From JADJOM01 sp963817435 (GTDB lineage Bacteria; Gemmatimonadota; Gemmatimonadetes; Gemmatimonadales; GWC2-71-9): 64,000 nucleotides of DNA. Positions 17,320 to 26,918 of the stretch are shown here, in pieces. The position numbers were made by a program, and so were the translations under genes. The stretch spans positions 1,426,001-1,490,000 of the forward strand of contig CAWFNY010000001.1 of NCBI GenBank assembly GCA_963817435.1. The letters are read 5' to 3'. A model generated the notes under the pieces. The model had not been told where the DNA came from and did not search any database. It saw only the letters and a list, made by a program, of their open reading frames with translations. Each line of letters starts with the position of its first letter. Positions within the stretch are counted from its first letter, which is position 1.

Positions 17320-19437
17320 CTACTCGCCCTCCACGCTGCCGAGTGCCTGCACCACCTGATCAATGACCGCCGTCCACCCGCCCGGATGGTTCTGACGGAA
17401 CAGCCGCGCAGTGGGATACCACCGGCACGCGTCGCCCTCTGTCCCCCACTGCCAGGCCGGTGCGGCACTCAGCAGCACCCACACCGGTATTCCCAGCCCT
17501 CCCGCCAGATCGGCCACCGCGGCATCCACGGTGACAACCAGATCGAGCTGACCCATCAGCGCCGCGAGGTCGGCCACGTCCCGCACCAGCGGCCCAAGAT
17601 CCTCGACGTTGCCGGCGACCGGAGCATCGACGAGCGGCTCGGCGTCACCGGAGGTCTCCAGGCTGTACCAGCTGATCTTCGGAAGACGGAAGAGCGGCGC
17701 GAGTGCCGCCAGCGCCAGCGTTGCCCGTGAATTCCGTCCCTCGCGGCTGTTCCAGACGATGCCCACGCGCAGCCCGTTGCCCGGCGGCAGCAATGGTACC
17801 CGGGTCGACCAGGTGCGCGTCGGGAGGTACGGGGTCTCGATCGGCGGCAGCGACCACTGCCGCGCGAACTGATGCGGCAGACTCCCGAGCGAGATGTGAA
17901 AGTCAGCCGACGGCACCGGTTCGCCTGGCGTCACCGCCTGCGCAATGCATGGCATCGCCTCGAGGAGGCGGCGCAACGGAGCCGGACACTCGAAGATCAC
18001 CCGCCCACCACGGGCGGCAATCGACGGGAGATAGCGCACGAATCGGAAGATCTCCTCCACCCTCATGTCCGCGGCGGTGACCAGGATCGTCCGCCCATCG
18101 AGCGGCTCACCCTGCCAGCGCGGCACCTCGGACGCCGGCACCGAGAGGCGAAGCTCCGGCACCTTCCAGCGCCATTCGTACCCCTCCCAGCCCGGCTCGA
18201 AATCACCGACGCTGAGCTGGGCCAGGCCCCGGGCGTACCGGGCAGCGGCATGGTCGGGCTGCAGCTCGATCGCGTGACTGTAGGCCGCAACGGCTTCCGG
18301 CACCCGGCGTTCCTCGCGCATCGCGTTGCCCAGCTCATACCAGAGGCCCGCGCTCGCGGGACGCAAGGTGAGCGCGAGCCGGTAGGCGGTGATCGCCTCG
18401 GCCGGGCGGCTCAGCTTCATGAGGACCGCGCCCATGCGGGCGTGGGCATCGGCGAACTCGGGCCGGAACGCGAGCGCGGAGCGATAGGAGGACAGCGCCT
18501 CGACGGGGCGATCGAGTTCCGACAGCAGTACGCCGAGGTTGAAGTGCGCTTCGGCGAAATCGGGGCGACCGGCGAGCGCCTGGCGATAGGCGGAGACGGC
18601 CTGGTCCAGGTAACCGAGATTCCGGAGCACCATCCCCATGCGATTGTGCGCGTCGGGGGAGTTCGGCTCGATCGTCAGCGCGGCCTGCAGCGCCTCCGCG
18701 GCATCGCGGTGGTGGCCGAGCGCACTCAGGGCCGTGGCGAGGTTGCAGTAGGCCGCCCCCGCCCCGGGATGCAGCGCGATCGCACGCCGATGGGCTTCGG
18801 CGGCTTCTTCCCATCGCCCCGCGGCGCCGAGGGCGATGCCGAGCTGGTCCTGGACGGCGGGGAGGTCGGGGCGGGACCGCGCGGCGGCCTCGAGCGCGGT
18901 GAGTCCCTCCGCCGGCCGGCCCAGCTCGGTGATGACGGTGCCGATATGCAGCAGCGCCTCCGCATAGCCTGGACGGAGCCGCACCGCCTCCTGGTAGGCT
19001 CGCAGCGATTCCGGCAGCCGATTCAGGTCCTGCAGCGCGCCACCGGCGCCGTACCAGGCGGCGGCATCATCGCGGGCGATGCTGATCGCCTCACGAAAGG
19101 CCCCGAGCGCCTCGTCGGGCCGTCCGAGCGAGCGCAGGATCGTTCCGCGCTCCTGATGACTCCCCGCCACGCCGGGCTCCCGGGCAATCGCCCGATCGAT
19201 GAACTCGAGTGCCTCGACTTCACGGCCGGCTTCGTGGGCGAGGGTCGCCGCGAGCCGCAGTGCCCCGGCATGCTCCGGGGAACGCCGCAGCACGTCACGG
19301 CAGAGCGCCTCTGCCTGCGGCCCCCGCGCCGACTTGCGGTACTCCATGGCGAGGGCCAGCCGCTCGCGCAGGTCGTGGGCATCGGTCGCGACCGATGCCG
19401 GAGGCTCGATCGCGACACCCCGCTGATCGACGCTCAC
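17320..19437 (-). CDS. TPR protein with degenerate glycosyltransferase-like C-terminus (flagellin-modification locus)
   Basis: A 705-residue protein. Residues about 20-420 are roughly a dozen tetratricopeptide repeats (for example PDFAEAHFNLGVLLSELDRP), and the last 280 residues resemble the GT9-like module found in TPR-glycosyltransferase proteins of flagellin loci (WEGYEWRW, PRWQGEPLDGRTILV, WYPTARLFRQ). Compared with its paralogue at 20939-23026, two conserved blocks have decayed: EQGFGDSIHFARY reads ADMRVEEIFRFVRY, and TIDTSVAHLAGALG reads TVDAAVADLAGGLG. It may therefore be an inactive partner or scaffold. Start GTG 19437 overlaps the stop of the preceding methyltransferase by 4 bases. 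Confidence 0.8.
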   Translation of the reverse strand: MSVDQRGVAIEPPASVATDAHDLRERLALAMEYRKSARGPQAEALCRDVLRRSPEHAGALRLAATLAHEAGREVEALEFIDRAIAREPGVAGSHQERGTILRSLGRPDEALGAFREAISIARDDAAAWYGAGGALQDLNRLPESLRAYQEAVRLRPGYAEALLHIGTVITELGRPAEGLTALEAAARSRPDLPAVQDQLGIALGAAGRWEEAAEAHRRAIALHPGAGAAYCNLATALSALGHHRDAAEALQAALTIEPNSPDAHNRMGMVLRNLGYLDQAVSAYRQALAGRPDFAEAHFNLGVLLSELDRPVEALSSYRSALAFRPEFADAHARMGAVLMKLSRPAEAITAYRLALTLRPASAGLWYELGNAMREERRVPEAVAAYSHAIELQPDHAAARYARGLAQLSVGDFEPGWEGYEWRWKVPELRLSVPASEVPRWQGEPLDGRTILVTAADMRVEEIFRFVRYLPSIAARGGRVIFECPAPLRRLLEAMPCIAQAVTPGEPVPSADFHISLGSLPHQFARQWSLPPIETPYLPTRTWSTRVPLLPPGNGLRVGIVWNSREGRNSRATLALAALAPLFRLPKISWYSLETSGDAEPLVDAPVAGNVEDLGPLVRDVADLAALMGQLDLVVTVDAAVADLAGGLGIPVWVLLSAAPAWQWGTEGDACRWYPTARLFRQNHPGGWTAVIDQVVQALGSVEGE

Positions 19438-20942
19438 ACCGACACCGGCAAATCGGTGAACAGCACGTTGTAGACGTACTCGAAGGAGTGCGTCTCCTCC
19501 GGCGGGAACGGAATCAGGAACGGCGACTCGGGAATCATGCGGTAGCAGTGGTACCCACAGGCCTGCATGAAGGCCCGCATCCCCTGGCCGGTCGCCCCCA
19601 TCTGCTGCAGCGCGAATTCGTTGATCTCGCAGATCACGTAGGGCACCTTGCGCGCCATCAGCAGCAGCATCGCTCCCTTGAGGATCCGCAGCTCGGAGCC
19701 TTCGGCATCGATCTTCACCAGCCGCACCCGCTGGCCCGCGGTCTTCGCGAGCAGCTGCCCCAGCGTGCCCCGGCGGACCGGCTTCACTTCATGATGGACG
19801 CGGCTGCGCGCGTTGTACGGGTGTTCCCCCACGTCCCAGAGCGCGTGCCCGCCGGTGTTGTCCGCGTTGACATGCAGTTCGGCCTCCCCCTCCACATCGC
19901 CGACCGCCTCTTCGAAGAGTTCGACATTCGCGACTCCATTGAGCGCGATGTGCTCCCGGATGTGGCTGGCGTTTCGCGGTTCCGGCTCGAAAGTGTAGAC
20001 GTGCCCTTCGGCCCCGACCGCGTGGGCGGCAAGCATCGAGAAATACCCGACGTGGCCGCCGACATCGATGAAGGTGTCGCCCTGCTGCAGCACGTTGGTG
20101 ATGAAGTAGGAAACCTCGGGTTCGTAGAATTCGCCGGCCGCGAGGGCCTGGAGCATCGGGCCCTCACTGGTTTCCCCGGCATCGAGCCGCAGGGTCAGCG
20201 CGAGCGTACGCCCCGCCGACTCGAACGACACCTCGACCTCCTGGACCGCGTCGAGAGCCAGCGTCCGCGCCGGCGCGGGAACGACCGCCGGCCATGACGC
20301 GGAGCCGTCGCGCTTCCGCAGGACGAACCCCCAGTACATGTCCGGGCCGGCCGGAACCTGCAGGTCGATCCGGGTGCCGTCCAGCAGCTCGAAGCCGGCC
20401 CGCTCCATCAGACTCAGCCAGGCGGACTGGCCGAGTACGCTGTAGTGGTTCGGATTCAGCTCGTGATGGCAGGCCGTCTCGGGAGCGGGGACCTCGACAT
20501 ACAGGACGCCGCCCGGAGCGAGCACCCGGTGGAATTCCGACAGCGTGAAGTACGGCGCCACACTGTGCTCCAGCGCATGGCGGCACCAGACGAGATCGAA
20601 GCTGGCGGTCTCGAACTCGAGGAACGACTGGTCCATCTCGGCCACCTCGAATCCACGCGCCTGACACGCCGCCAGATCGTCCTGGCCGATCGTGATCCCG
20701 ACCGCACTCAGCCCCGCGGCGCGGAAGAGTTCGAGCGCCAGGCCCTGGCCGCAGCCGACATCCAGCACCCGCGAGCCCGCGCCGAGCGGCACGAGACCGC
20801 GCACCCGCTCCCACATCTCGCGGGTGATGCCGGTATGCTGCTCGGAGGGCAGCTCCGGATAGACGTCCTCCCGCAGCCGGGCCAGGAATTCGGTGAAGCG
20901 GACGCCGGGACTCTCGGCGACGGGGACGGAACTGGCGGTCAT
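19434..20942 (-). CDS. Double SAM methyltransferase: class I domain fused to FkbM-type domain
   Basis: A 502-residue protein with two methyltransferase domains in line. The first (about residues 35-190) has the SAM motif VLDVGCGQGLALELF and CRHALEHSVAPY, like Methyltransf_11/25. The second (about residues 270-490) is FkbM-like, with GDTFIDVGGHVGYFSMLAA, VYTFEPEPRN and VKIDAEGSELRILKG. A beta-rich linker joins them. It overlaps both neighbouring TPR genes by 4 bases, so the three are one operon. O-methylation of sugars on flagellin is the most likely role given position; substrate specificity cannot be read from sequence. The start at ATG 20942 is preceded by GAGGAGAG. Confidence 0.85.
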   Translation of the reverse strand: MTASSVPVAESPGVRFTEFLARLREDVYPELPSEQHTGITREMWERVRGLVPLGAGSRVLDVGCGQGLALELFRAAGLSAVGITIGQDDLAACQARGFEVAEMDQSFLEFETASFDLVWCRHALEHSVAPYFTLSEFHRVLAPGGVLYVEVPAPETACHHELNPNHYSVLGQSAWLSLMERAGFELLDGTRIDLQVPAGPDMYWGFVLRKRDGSASWPAVVPAPARTLALDAVQEVEVSFESAGRTLALTLRLDAGETSEGPMLQALAAGEFYEPEVSYFITNVLQQGDTFIDVGGHVGYFSMLAAHAVGAEGHVYTFEPEPRNASHIREHIALNGVANVELFEEAVGDVEGEAELHVNADNTGGHALWDVGEHPYNARSRVHHEVKPVRRGTLGQLLAKTAGQRVRLVKIDAEGSELRILKGAMLLLMARKVPYVICEINEFALQQMGATGQGMRAFMQACGYHCYRMIPESPFLIPFPPEETHSFEYVYNVLFTDLPVSV

Positions 20943-23026
20943 GGAGCGCTCTCCTCGAGGGCGGCGCGGACGGTGGAGACAACGGACGCCCAGTCGCCGC
21001 GGGACGGCTGGCGAAAGAGCCGGGCGGTCGGGTACCAGGGACTGTCGGAGCGGTCGAGCAGGTAGCGCCAGCAGCAGGTGTGCGAGAGCATGAGCCACAC
21101 CGGCCGGCCGAGCGCGCCGGCGAGGTGGGCAACGGAGGTGTCGATGGTGATGATCAGGTCGAGTTCCTGCATCAGCGCCGCGGTATCGGCGAAATCGGCC
21201 AGCTTCGGCGTGATGTCGATCAGACGGCTGGACGCCGGAGTCGTTGCGAGTTCAGCGGCAGTCGCGCCGACCTGGAGGCTGACCCAGTCGATCTCCGGTA
21301 GCGCGAGCAGGGGTGCGAGTTCGGCGAGCGGCACCGAGCGAAAGCGGTTGTTCGCCTGCGCGGGCGAGCCGGACCAGGCCAGACCGATCCGGCGCCGCCC
21401 CGCGGAAGGCGGCAGCAGCGGGCTGGCGCCGGCCGGGGCATGCAGATAGGGAATGGTGTTCGGGACGGTCGCCAGCGTGGTGCCGAACAGGCACGGGAGG
21501 CTCATCATGGCGACCTGGAAATCGGCGCGCACGCCGGTCGCGTCGCGATCCACGAATTCCGCCACACCGTCCAGCCTCTCGAACAGCCGTGTGAGCGGCG
21601 TCTGCACCTGCAGCAGGATCCGGGCGCCCTGACTCGCAAGCAGCGGGATGTACCGGGCGAAGTGGATGCTGTCGCCGAAGCCCTGTTCCCAGTACACGAG
21701 GAGCGTGCGGCCGGCGAGCGGCTCGCCCTTCCAGCGAGGCAGGCCGTTCGGGGTGGGCCTCAGCCGCCGCCGCTGGGCCTCGAAGCGCCACTCGAATTCC
21801 CGCCATCCCTCCGCGTACTGACCGGTGCGGAGGAGCGGCAGGGCAAGATTCCAGTGCGCCTCACTATTGGATGGCTGGCGGGCGATGGCGTCACGGCAGG
21901 CGGCGATCGCCTGCTCGGCCATGCCGAGCTCGCCGAGCGCGCGACCGAGCACGGACAGCGCGGTGGGCATGCCGGGCGCGAGGGAGAGCGCTCGCTGCGC
22001 CGCTGGTACCGCGTCGGGGTAACGTCCCATGTCGCACAGCGCGCAGGCGCGGTTGGTGTGCGCCTCGGCCGCGCGCGGGTCACTCGTGACGGCCCGATCG
22101 AAGCAGGCCAGCGCATCCCCGGTCCGGCCGAGATCGAGATAGACCGCGCCGAGGTTGCAGAGCGCCATCACGTGCCGGGGCTCCTGCGCCACGACCGATT
22201 CGAGGAGCGGCAGCGCCTCAGCGTGACGATCCAGTGCCCGGAGGGCAGCGCCGAGATTGGAGGCGGCCAGTACCGAGGCGGGCGCGGCGCGGTGGGCGAT
22301 TTCGAAATGGTGCAGCGCGGTCGCCGGCTGTGCCCGCCTGAGCGCAATGACTCCAAGGCCGGTGTTGGCTTCGAAGTCCTCGGAAGCGAGGCGGAACGCA
22401 GAGAGGTAGGTCTCGAGAGCCGCGTCCATCTCGCCCCGGTCCAGTTGCACGCTGCCGAGCACGCCCAGCGCGACGACATCGCCCGGAGAGAGCGACAGCA
22501 GCGTCCGCAGTTCCAGTTCGCCGGCCGCGAGATCGCCGGCGGCGCAGAGCGCCCGCGCCAGCGCGAGCCGGGACGCGTGCTGGGTGGGGCGGGCGGCAAG
22601 CGCCTGACGATAGGCCGTGATGGCCTCCGCGGGCGACCCGGCCGCCACCAGGGCGCCGGCCAGGTTGTGTAGCATCTCCGGCTCGCCCGGCGCGGATGCG
22701 AGCGCACGCCGGTAGGCGGTCACGGCCTCTTTGGGCCGCCCCTGCGCGATACGGATGTTGCCGAGGGTGGTGAGCGCCGCGGGAAAATCGGCGCGCCAGT
22801 TCAGCGCCCGGCGGACCAGATCGGCCGCGGCAGCCTGATCGCCGCGCTGATGCGCGGCCAGCCCGAGCAGATGCAGCGCATCGGGCTGCCGGGAATCTTC
22901 CACCAGGATGCTTCTATAGAGGTCTTCCGCCTCCGCGAGCCGACCAGCCTGATGATGCGCGACCCCCTGCTGCAGGAGCGCACTGATGCGGGCCGGATCC
23001 CGATGGGCGGCAACTTGTGATGGCAT
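20939..23026 (-). CDS. TPR-glycosyltransferase (GT9-like) protein of the flagellin-modification locus
   Basis: 695 residues: about thirteen TPR units over residues 10-420 (for example EAHWNLALPLLRTGQYAEGW) and a C-terminal glycosyltransferase-like module. That module has intact family blocks: GWREFEWRFE, PRWKGEPLAGRTLLVYWEQG, FGDSIHFARYIPLL, TIDTSVAHLAGALGRPVWLM and SPWYPTARLFRQ. Proteins of this architecture cluster with flagellins and are linked to flagellar glycosylation; the exact sugar is unknown. The ATG at 23026 has GGGAGG unusually close. It is divergent from fliC, separated by 282 bases, and leads the three-gene minus-strand operon. Confidence 0.82.
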   Translation of the reverse strand: MPSQVAAHRDPARISALLQQGVAHHQAGRLAEAEDLYRSILVEDSRQPDALHLLGLAAHQRGDQAAAADLVRRALNWRADFPAALTTLGNIRIAQGRPKEAVTAYRRALASAPGEPEMLHNLAGALVAAGSPAEAITAYRQALAARPTQHASRLALARALCAAGDLAAGELELRTLLSLSPGDVVALGVLGSVQLDRGEMDAALETYLSAFRLASEDFEANTGLGVIALRRAQPATALHHFEIAHRAAPASVLAASNLGAALRALDRHAEALPLLESVVAQEPRHVMALCNLGAVYLDLGRTGDALACFDRAVTSDPRAAEAHTNRACALCDMGRYPDAVPAAQRALSLAPGMPTALSVLGRALGELGMAEQAIAACRDAIARQPSNSEAHWNLALPLLRTGQYAEGWREFEWRFEAQRRRLRPTPNGLPRWKGEPLAGRTLLVYWEQGFGDSIHFARYIPLLASQGARILLQVQTPLTRLFERLDGVAEFVDRDATGVRADFQVAMMSLPCLFGTTLATVPNTIPYLHAPAGASPLLPPSAGRRRIGLAWSGSPAQANNRFRSVPLAELAPLLALPEIDWVSLQVGATAAELATTPASSRLIDITPKLADFADTAALMQELDLIITIDTSVAHLAGALGRPVWLMLSHTCCWRYLLDRSDSPWYPTARLFRQPSRGDWASVVSTVRAALEESAP

Positions 23027-23195
23027 GCCCTCCCGAAGGCAAGCGGCGTACCGCTTGAACCCGCTCCGGCCCGATCGCCCAACTCGTTGTCCGCGATCCA
23101 CTTCCCCCGTCGAAGCGCTGCGACAGTCCCGCCCTCCACTACGGTACAATTTGCCGCCACGGCCGCCGCACCCGGCGGAAAGGACCTGATGGCCC

Positions 23196-23222
23196 TCAAG
23201 TTCGCGACGCCCTCGCCGATAC
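23196..23222 (+). promoter_or_regulatory. Sigma-28 (FliA) promoter of flagellin gene fliC
   Basis: TCAAGTTC, exactly 11 bases, then GCCGATAC: a near-perfect FliA promoter. Transcription should start near 23229, giving an 80-base leader before the fliC ATG. Nothing else recognisable lies in the fliC/TPR intergenic region (23027-23308); no matching promoter for the minus-strand operon was found. Confidence 0.88.
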
Positions 23223-23308
23223 ATCTCTCTGACGGTCACTACGGACCGATCATCGCAGTCCCGGAGCAGGGAAGCCCCGGCCCGCACGACCCAAGGAGAT
23301 GTACCCGT

Positions 23309-24421
23309 ATGAAGATCCAGACCAACGTCGCCGCCAACAACGCGTACCGGAATCTTGCCAACACCGGCATGGCGCTCGAGAAGAGCATCGCCAAGCTGTC
23401 CAGCGGCTTCCGGATCAACCGTTCGGCCGACGACGCCGCGGGCCTCGCGATCGCCAACAAGCTCCGTTCGGACGTCCGCTCGCTGCAGGCCGCCCAGCGG
23501 AACGCGTCCCAGGGCACCGCGATGCTGCAGATCGCCGATGGCGCGATCAACACGATCTCCGGCATGCTTGACCGGCTCAAGGAACTCGCGACGCAGGCCA
23601 ACTCGGCCAGCATCGGCAGCGAGGCTCCGAAGCTGTCGGCCGAGTACCAGAAGATCACGCAGGAAATCGACCGGATCGTCAGCACCACGAAGTACCAGGG
23701 CGCCAGCCTCGTCGACGGCACCTTCGGCGCGACGGTGGACAGCGCCTCGACCGCCCTCGCGGCGGTGGGCGTGTCGAACGTCAACCTGAACGGCGCAGCG
23801 GCGGGGTCGTACACCCTGGCAGCAGCGGCCACCGCGGCCACCATCTCCGGCGCCAGCGGCAGCCAGATCGTCACCGGTATCTCCACCAGCGCGGCTGGCT
23901 CGGTGACCTTCAGCAACTTCGGCGTGACGGTCAACGGCGGGTCGAGCTGGGTCGGCGCGGCGAGCCTCAACGGCACCAACGTGACCGTGGGCGCGACCAC
24001 GACCGCGGACTTCATGGTCAGCTCCAGCGGCTCCTACGGCTCCGGCGGCAACGACCTCGTCTCGGTCTCGGCCGGCAACCTGAACCTGGCCGTCTCCGGC
24101 CTGGGCCTGACCACCGGCGGCACCGTCCTCGACACCCAGGCGGGTGCGGCGGCGGAGCTGACCAAGATCGACACCGCGATCACGAAGGTGAACGCGGCCA
24201 TCGGTGACGTCGGCGCGGCGCTGAACCGCTTCGACTACGCCACGGCGAACACCTCCTCGACCATCCAGAACTACACCGCGGCCGAGAGCACCATCCGGGA
24301 CGCCGACATGGCGCAGGAAATGACGATCTTCACCAAGAACCAGATTCTGCAGCAGGCTGGTACGGCCATGCTCGCCCAGGCCAACCAGGCGCCGCAGACG
24401 ATCCTCAAGCTGATCCAGTAA
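23309..24421 (+). CDS. fliC: Flagellin FliC
   Basis: The filament subunit, 370 residues. The D0/D1 N-terminus is clear (MKIQTNVAANNAYRNLANTG, IAKLSSGFRINRSADDAAGL, QAAQRNASQGTAMLQIADGA) and so is the C-terminus (IRDADMAQEMTIFTKNQILQ, QAGTAMLAQANQAPQTILKL). The centre is a compact Ser/Thr/Gly/Ala-rich domain of about 180 residues, a good surface for O-glycosylation by the neighbouring transferases. The ATG at 23309 follows AAGGAGAT at 23293-23300; longer in-frame readings would include the sigma-28 promoter and are rejected. Confidence 0.97.
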   Translation: MKIQTNVAANNAYRNLANTGMALEKSIAKLSSGFRINRSADDAAGLAIANKLRSDVRSLQAAQRNASQGTAMLQIADGAINTISGMLDRLKELATQANSASIGSEAPKLSAEYQKITQEIDRIVSTTKYQGASLVDGTFGATVDSASTALAAVGVSNVNLNGAAAGSYTLAAAATAATISGASGSQIVTGISTSAAGSVTFSNFGVTVNGGSSWVGAASLNGTNVTVGATTTADFMVSSSGSYGSGGNDLVSVSAGNLNLAVSGLGLTTGGTVLDTQAGAAAELTKIDTAITKVNAAIGDVGAALNRFDYATANTSSTIQNYTAAESTIRDADMAQEMTIFTKNQILQQAGTAMLAQANQAPQTILKLIQ

Positions 24422-24461
24422 TCAGCCGCCGCACGAGGGTCGTAGAGCACGACATTGACGC

Positions 24462-24502
24462 ACGACCCCCGGAGGCCGGTTCATCGGTCCCCGGGGGATC
24501 GT
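24462..24502 (+). terminator. Stem-loop between fliC and fliD
   Basis: ACGACCCCCGG pairs with CCGGGGGATCGT (one bulged A) 40 bases past the fliC stop. There is no T-run, so it may attenuate read-through into fliD or protect the flagellin mRNA 3' end rather than stop all transcription. No separate fliD promoter of sigma-28 type was seen. Confidence 0.5.
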
Positions 24503-24536
24503 CATCCAGCAGGGGCAGGACGAGAGGGAGGTCACC

Positions 24537-26918
24537 TTGGCGACGACATCGGGTGCATCGGCCACGCCGGCCAGCGCGGTCACCGGCATCATCAGCGGGA
24601 TCGACTACCGCTCCCTCATCGATCAGATCATCACGGCCGAGAGCGCGCCGGCGACCCGGCTGCGCGACCAGGAGCAGAAGTACAACGACCAGCTCAAGGC
24701 CTTCGCGACCTACCGGGGACTGCTCGCCGCGGTCCAGACGGCCACCGCGACGCTGCAGGACGGCACCGCCTTCGATGGCGTGTCCGCCACCACCTCCGCG
24801 ATCTCCGGCACCCGCGCCCTGCTCAGCGCCAGCGGCGGACGCACCGCCGCGACCGGCAGCTACCGGGTCGAGGTCACGGCGCTCGCCAAGGCCCAGAAGC
24901 TCGGCAGCACCTCTTTCGCCAGCGCGAGCACGCCGCTCGCCCTGACCCCGGGCAGCTTCACGCTCAATGGCGCCACGATCACGGTGGACGCCAACGACAC
25001 GCTGCTGTCGCTGCGCGACAAGCTCAACAACGCCAACACCGGCACCAGCGCGAGCAAGGTCTCTGCTTCGGTGCTGCAGGTTGATGCGACGCACTTCCGG
25101 CTGGTGCTGACCAGCGAAGCCACCGGCCAGGCTGGCATGACCTTCACCGACGTGTCGGGCGGGATCCCGCTGGCGCTCGGCCTGACCAACGGCAGCAACG
25201 TCATCCAGCCCAGCGCCATCCTGGTCGCCGGTCAGGACGCCAGCTTCGCGGTGGACGGCGTCGCCATGACGCGGACCTCCAACACGATCACCGACGCCAT
25301 CCAGGGCGTGACCCTGAATCTCAGCGCCGAGGAGACGGGGGCCGTCACGATGGTCACCATCGAGCACTCGGAGGATCAGGCGCTGAAGGCGATGCAGAGC
25401 TTCGCCGACGCCTGGAACAAGCTGGTCGATTTCGTGCAGCAGCAGCAGACCGCGCCCAAGGCCGGCACCGCCGCCCCGGCGCTGTACAACGACGCGCTGA
25501 TGCGCACCGTGTCCGGCACGCTGTCACGCACGCTGCTGTCGACCATCGGCGGCACACCGGCCGACCTTTCCACCGCGGGGCTCGCGGGGCTGAGCCTTGG
25601 CCAGGATGGGAAGCTGACCCTTGATTCGACCAAGTTCGACGCGGCGTTCAAAGGCCGCCTCAGCGACCTGCGGACGCTGTTCAGCCAGGTCGGCACCGCC
25701 ACCGATTCGCGGGTGAGCTATCTGACCTCATCGTCCGCGACGGTCGCCGGCACCTACGCCGTCAACATCACCCAGGCCGCGACCCAGGGGACCCTGCTCG
25801 GCACCGGCTTCAGCGGCACCTACGCGGATGACGCGACGCCAGACACCATGTCGATCACCGAGGCGCAGAGCGGCGCGACGGCCAGCATCCAGCTCGCCAG
25901 CGGGGCGACGACCGACAGCATCGTCAGCGCGCTCAACACCGCCTTCGCCGCCGCGACCAAACACAAGGTCGGCACCGGCACCGTGCTCTACGGCGACGTC
26001 GCCGGCACCCTCCCGATGACCGCGACGACGACCTTCGCCTCGCTGCGCGCGGCCGGCGGCGGGAGCTTCGGCATCGTCAATGGCCAGACCGTGTCCTACA
26101 GCGGCAAGCGGAGCGACGGCTCCACCTTCTCCAGCAGTTTCACGATCACCGACGCCAGCACCAAGACCATCGGCGACCTGGTGGGACAGATCCAGGCGGC
26201 CTACGGCTCGACGGGCACCGTCAGCGTGAGCAACGGGACGATCGTCGTCGAGGACAGCCAGGCCCGCACCTCGGCACTGGACCTGACGATCACCGCCAAC
26301 AATGAGGGCGGTGGCACCCTCGACTTCGGGGCATCCTCCGTACTCGCGACGGGCCGCCCCGCCCTGAGCCTCACGGCGAGCAACGTGGGCGGGCAGGTCC
26401 AGATCGCCACGAACAGCTATGGCAGCACCTCCGGATTCACGGTGGCTTATACTGCGGGAGGCGCCGACGGGACGGCGCAGCTGGGCCTCGCCGCAGGAAC
26501 CACGAACGGCCTCGACGTGCAGGGCACCCTGGGCGGCTTCGCCGCGACCGGCAGCGGCCGCACCCTGCTGGGCGGCACCGGCACCGCCGTCGACGGGCTG
26601 ACCGTCCTCTACACCGGGACCGCCACCGGCGCCATCGGTGACACCACCGTCACCCTCGGCACCGGCGCGCTGCTGCAGCGCTCGCTGGACACCTGGCTTG
26701 CCGCCACCTCCGGCACCCTGGCCACCAAGGAGACTTCGCTCACCACGCGGGCCAAGTCGCTCGAGGACCGGGCGCTGCAGGTGGATGACCGTCTCGCGCG
26801 CCGTCGCGAGAGCCTCCTCAAGCAGTACGCCGCGATGGAAACCGCGCTGGCGCACTTCCAGTCGCAGTCGAGCAGCATCACGGCGCTCTTCAACAGCACC
26901 AACAAGTCCAGTGGCTGA
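24537..26918 (+). CDS. fliD: Flagellar filament cap protein FliD (HAP2), large
   Basis: FliD caps the growing filament and folds flagellin subunits. The N-terminal domain is recognisable (ITGIISGIDYRSLIDQIITA-like block, then RLRDQEQKYNDQLKAFATYR), as are the FliD_C-type blocks (WNKLVDFVQQQQ, LGQDGKLTLDSTKFDAAF) and the C-terminal coiled helix (LARRRESLLKQYAAMETALA, HFQSQSSSITALFN). At 793 residues it is much longer than the common 450-650. The additional Thr/Ser/Gly-rich sequence, roughly residues 400-700, is inserted before the C-terminal helix. It begins with TTG 24537 behind GGGAGG. Confidence 0.92.
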   Translation: MATTSGASATPASAVTGIISGIDYRSLIDQIITAESAPATRLRDQEQKYNDQLKAFATYRGLLAAVQTATATLQDGTAFDGVSATTSAISGTRALLSASGGRTAATGSYRVEVTALAKAQKLGSTSFASASTPLALTPGSFTLNGATITVDANDTLLSLRDKLNNANTGTSASKVSASVLQVDATHFRLVLTSEATGQAGMTFTDVSGGIPLALGLTNGSNVIQPSAILVAGQDASFAVDGVAMTRTSNTITDAIQGVTLNLSAEETGAVTMVTIEHSEDQALKAMQSFADAWNKLVDFVQQQQTAPKAGTAAPALYNDALMRTVSGTLSRTLLSTIGGTPADLSTAGLAGLSLGQDGKLTLDSTKFDAAFKGRLSDLRTLFSQVGTATDSRVSYLTSSSATVAGTYAVNITQAATQGTLLGTGFSGTYADDATPDTMSITEAQSGATASIQLASGATTDSIVSALNTAFAAATKHKVGTGTVLYGDVAGTLPMTATTTFASLRAAGGGSFGIVNGQTVSYSGKRSDGSTFSSSFTITDASTKTIGDLVGQIQAAYGSTGTVSVSNGTIVVEDSQARTSALDLTITANNEGGGTLDFGASSVLATGRPALSLTASNVGGQVQIATNSYGSTSGFTVAYTAGGADGTAQLGLAAGTTNGLDVQGTLGGFAATGSGRTLLGGTGTAVDGLTVLYTGTATGAIGDTTVTLGTGALLQRSLDTWLAATSGTLATKETSLTTRAKSLEDRALQVDDRLARRRESLLKQYAAMETALAHFQSQSSSITALFNSTNKSSG

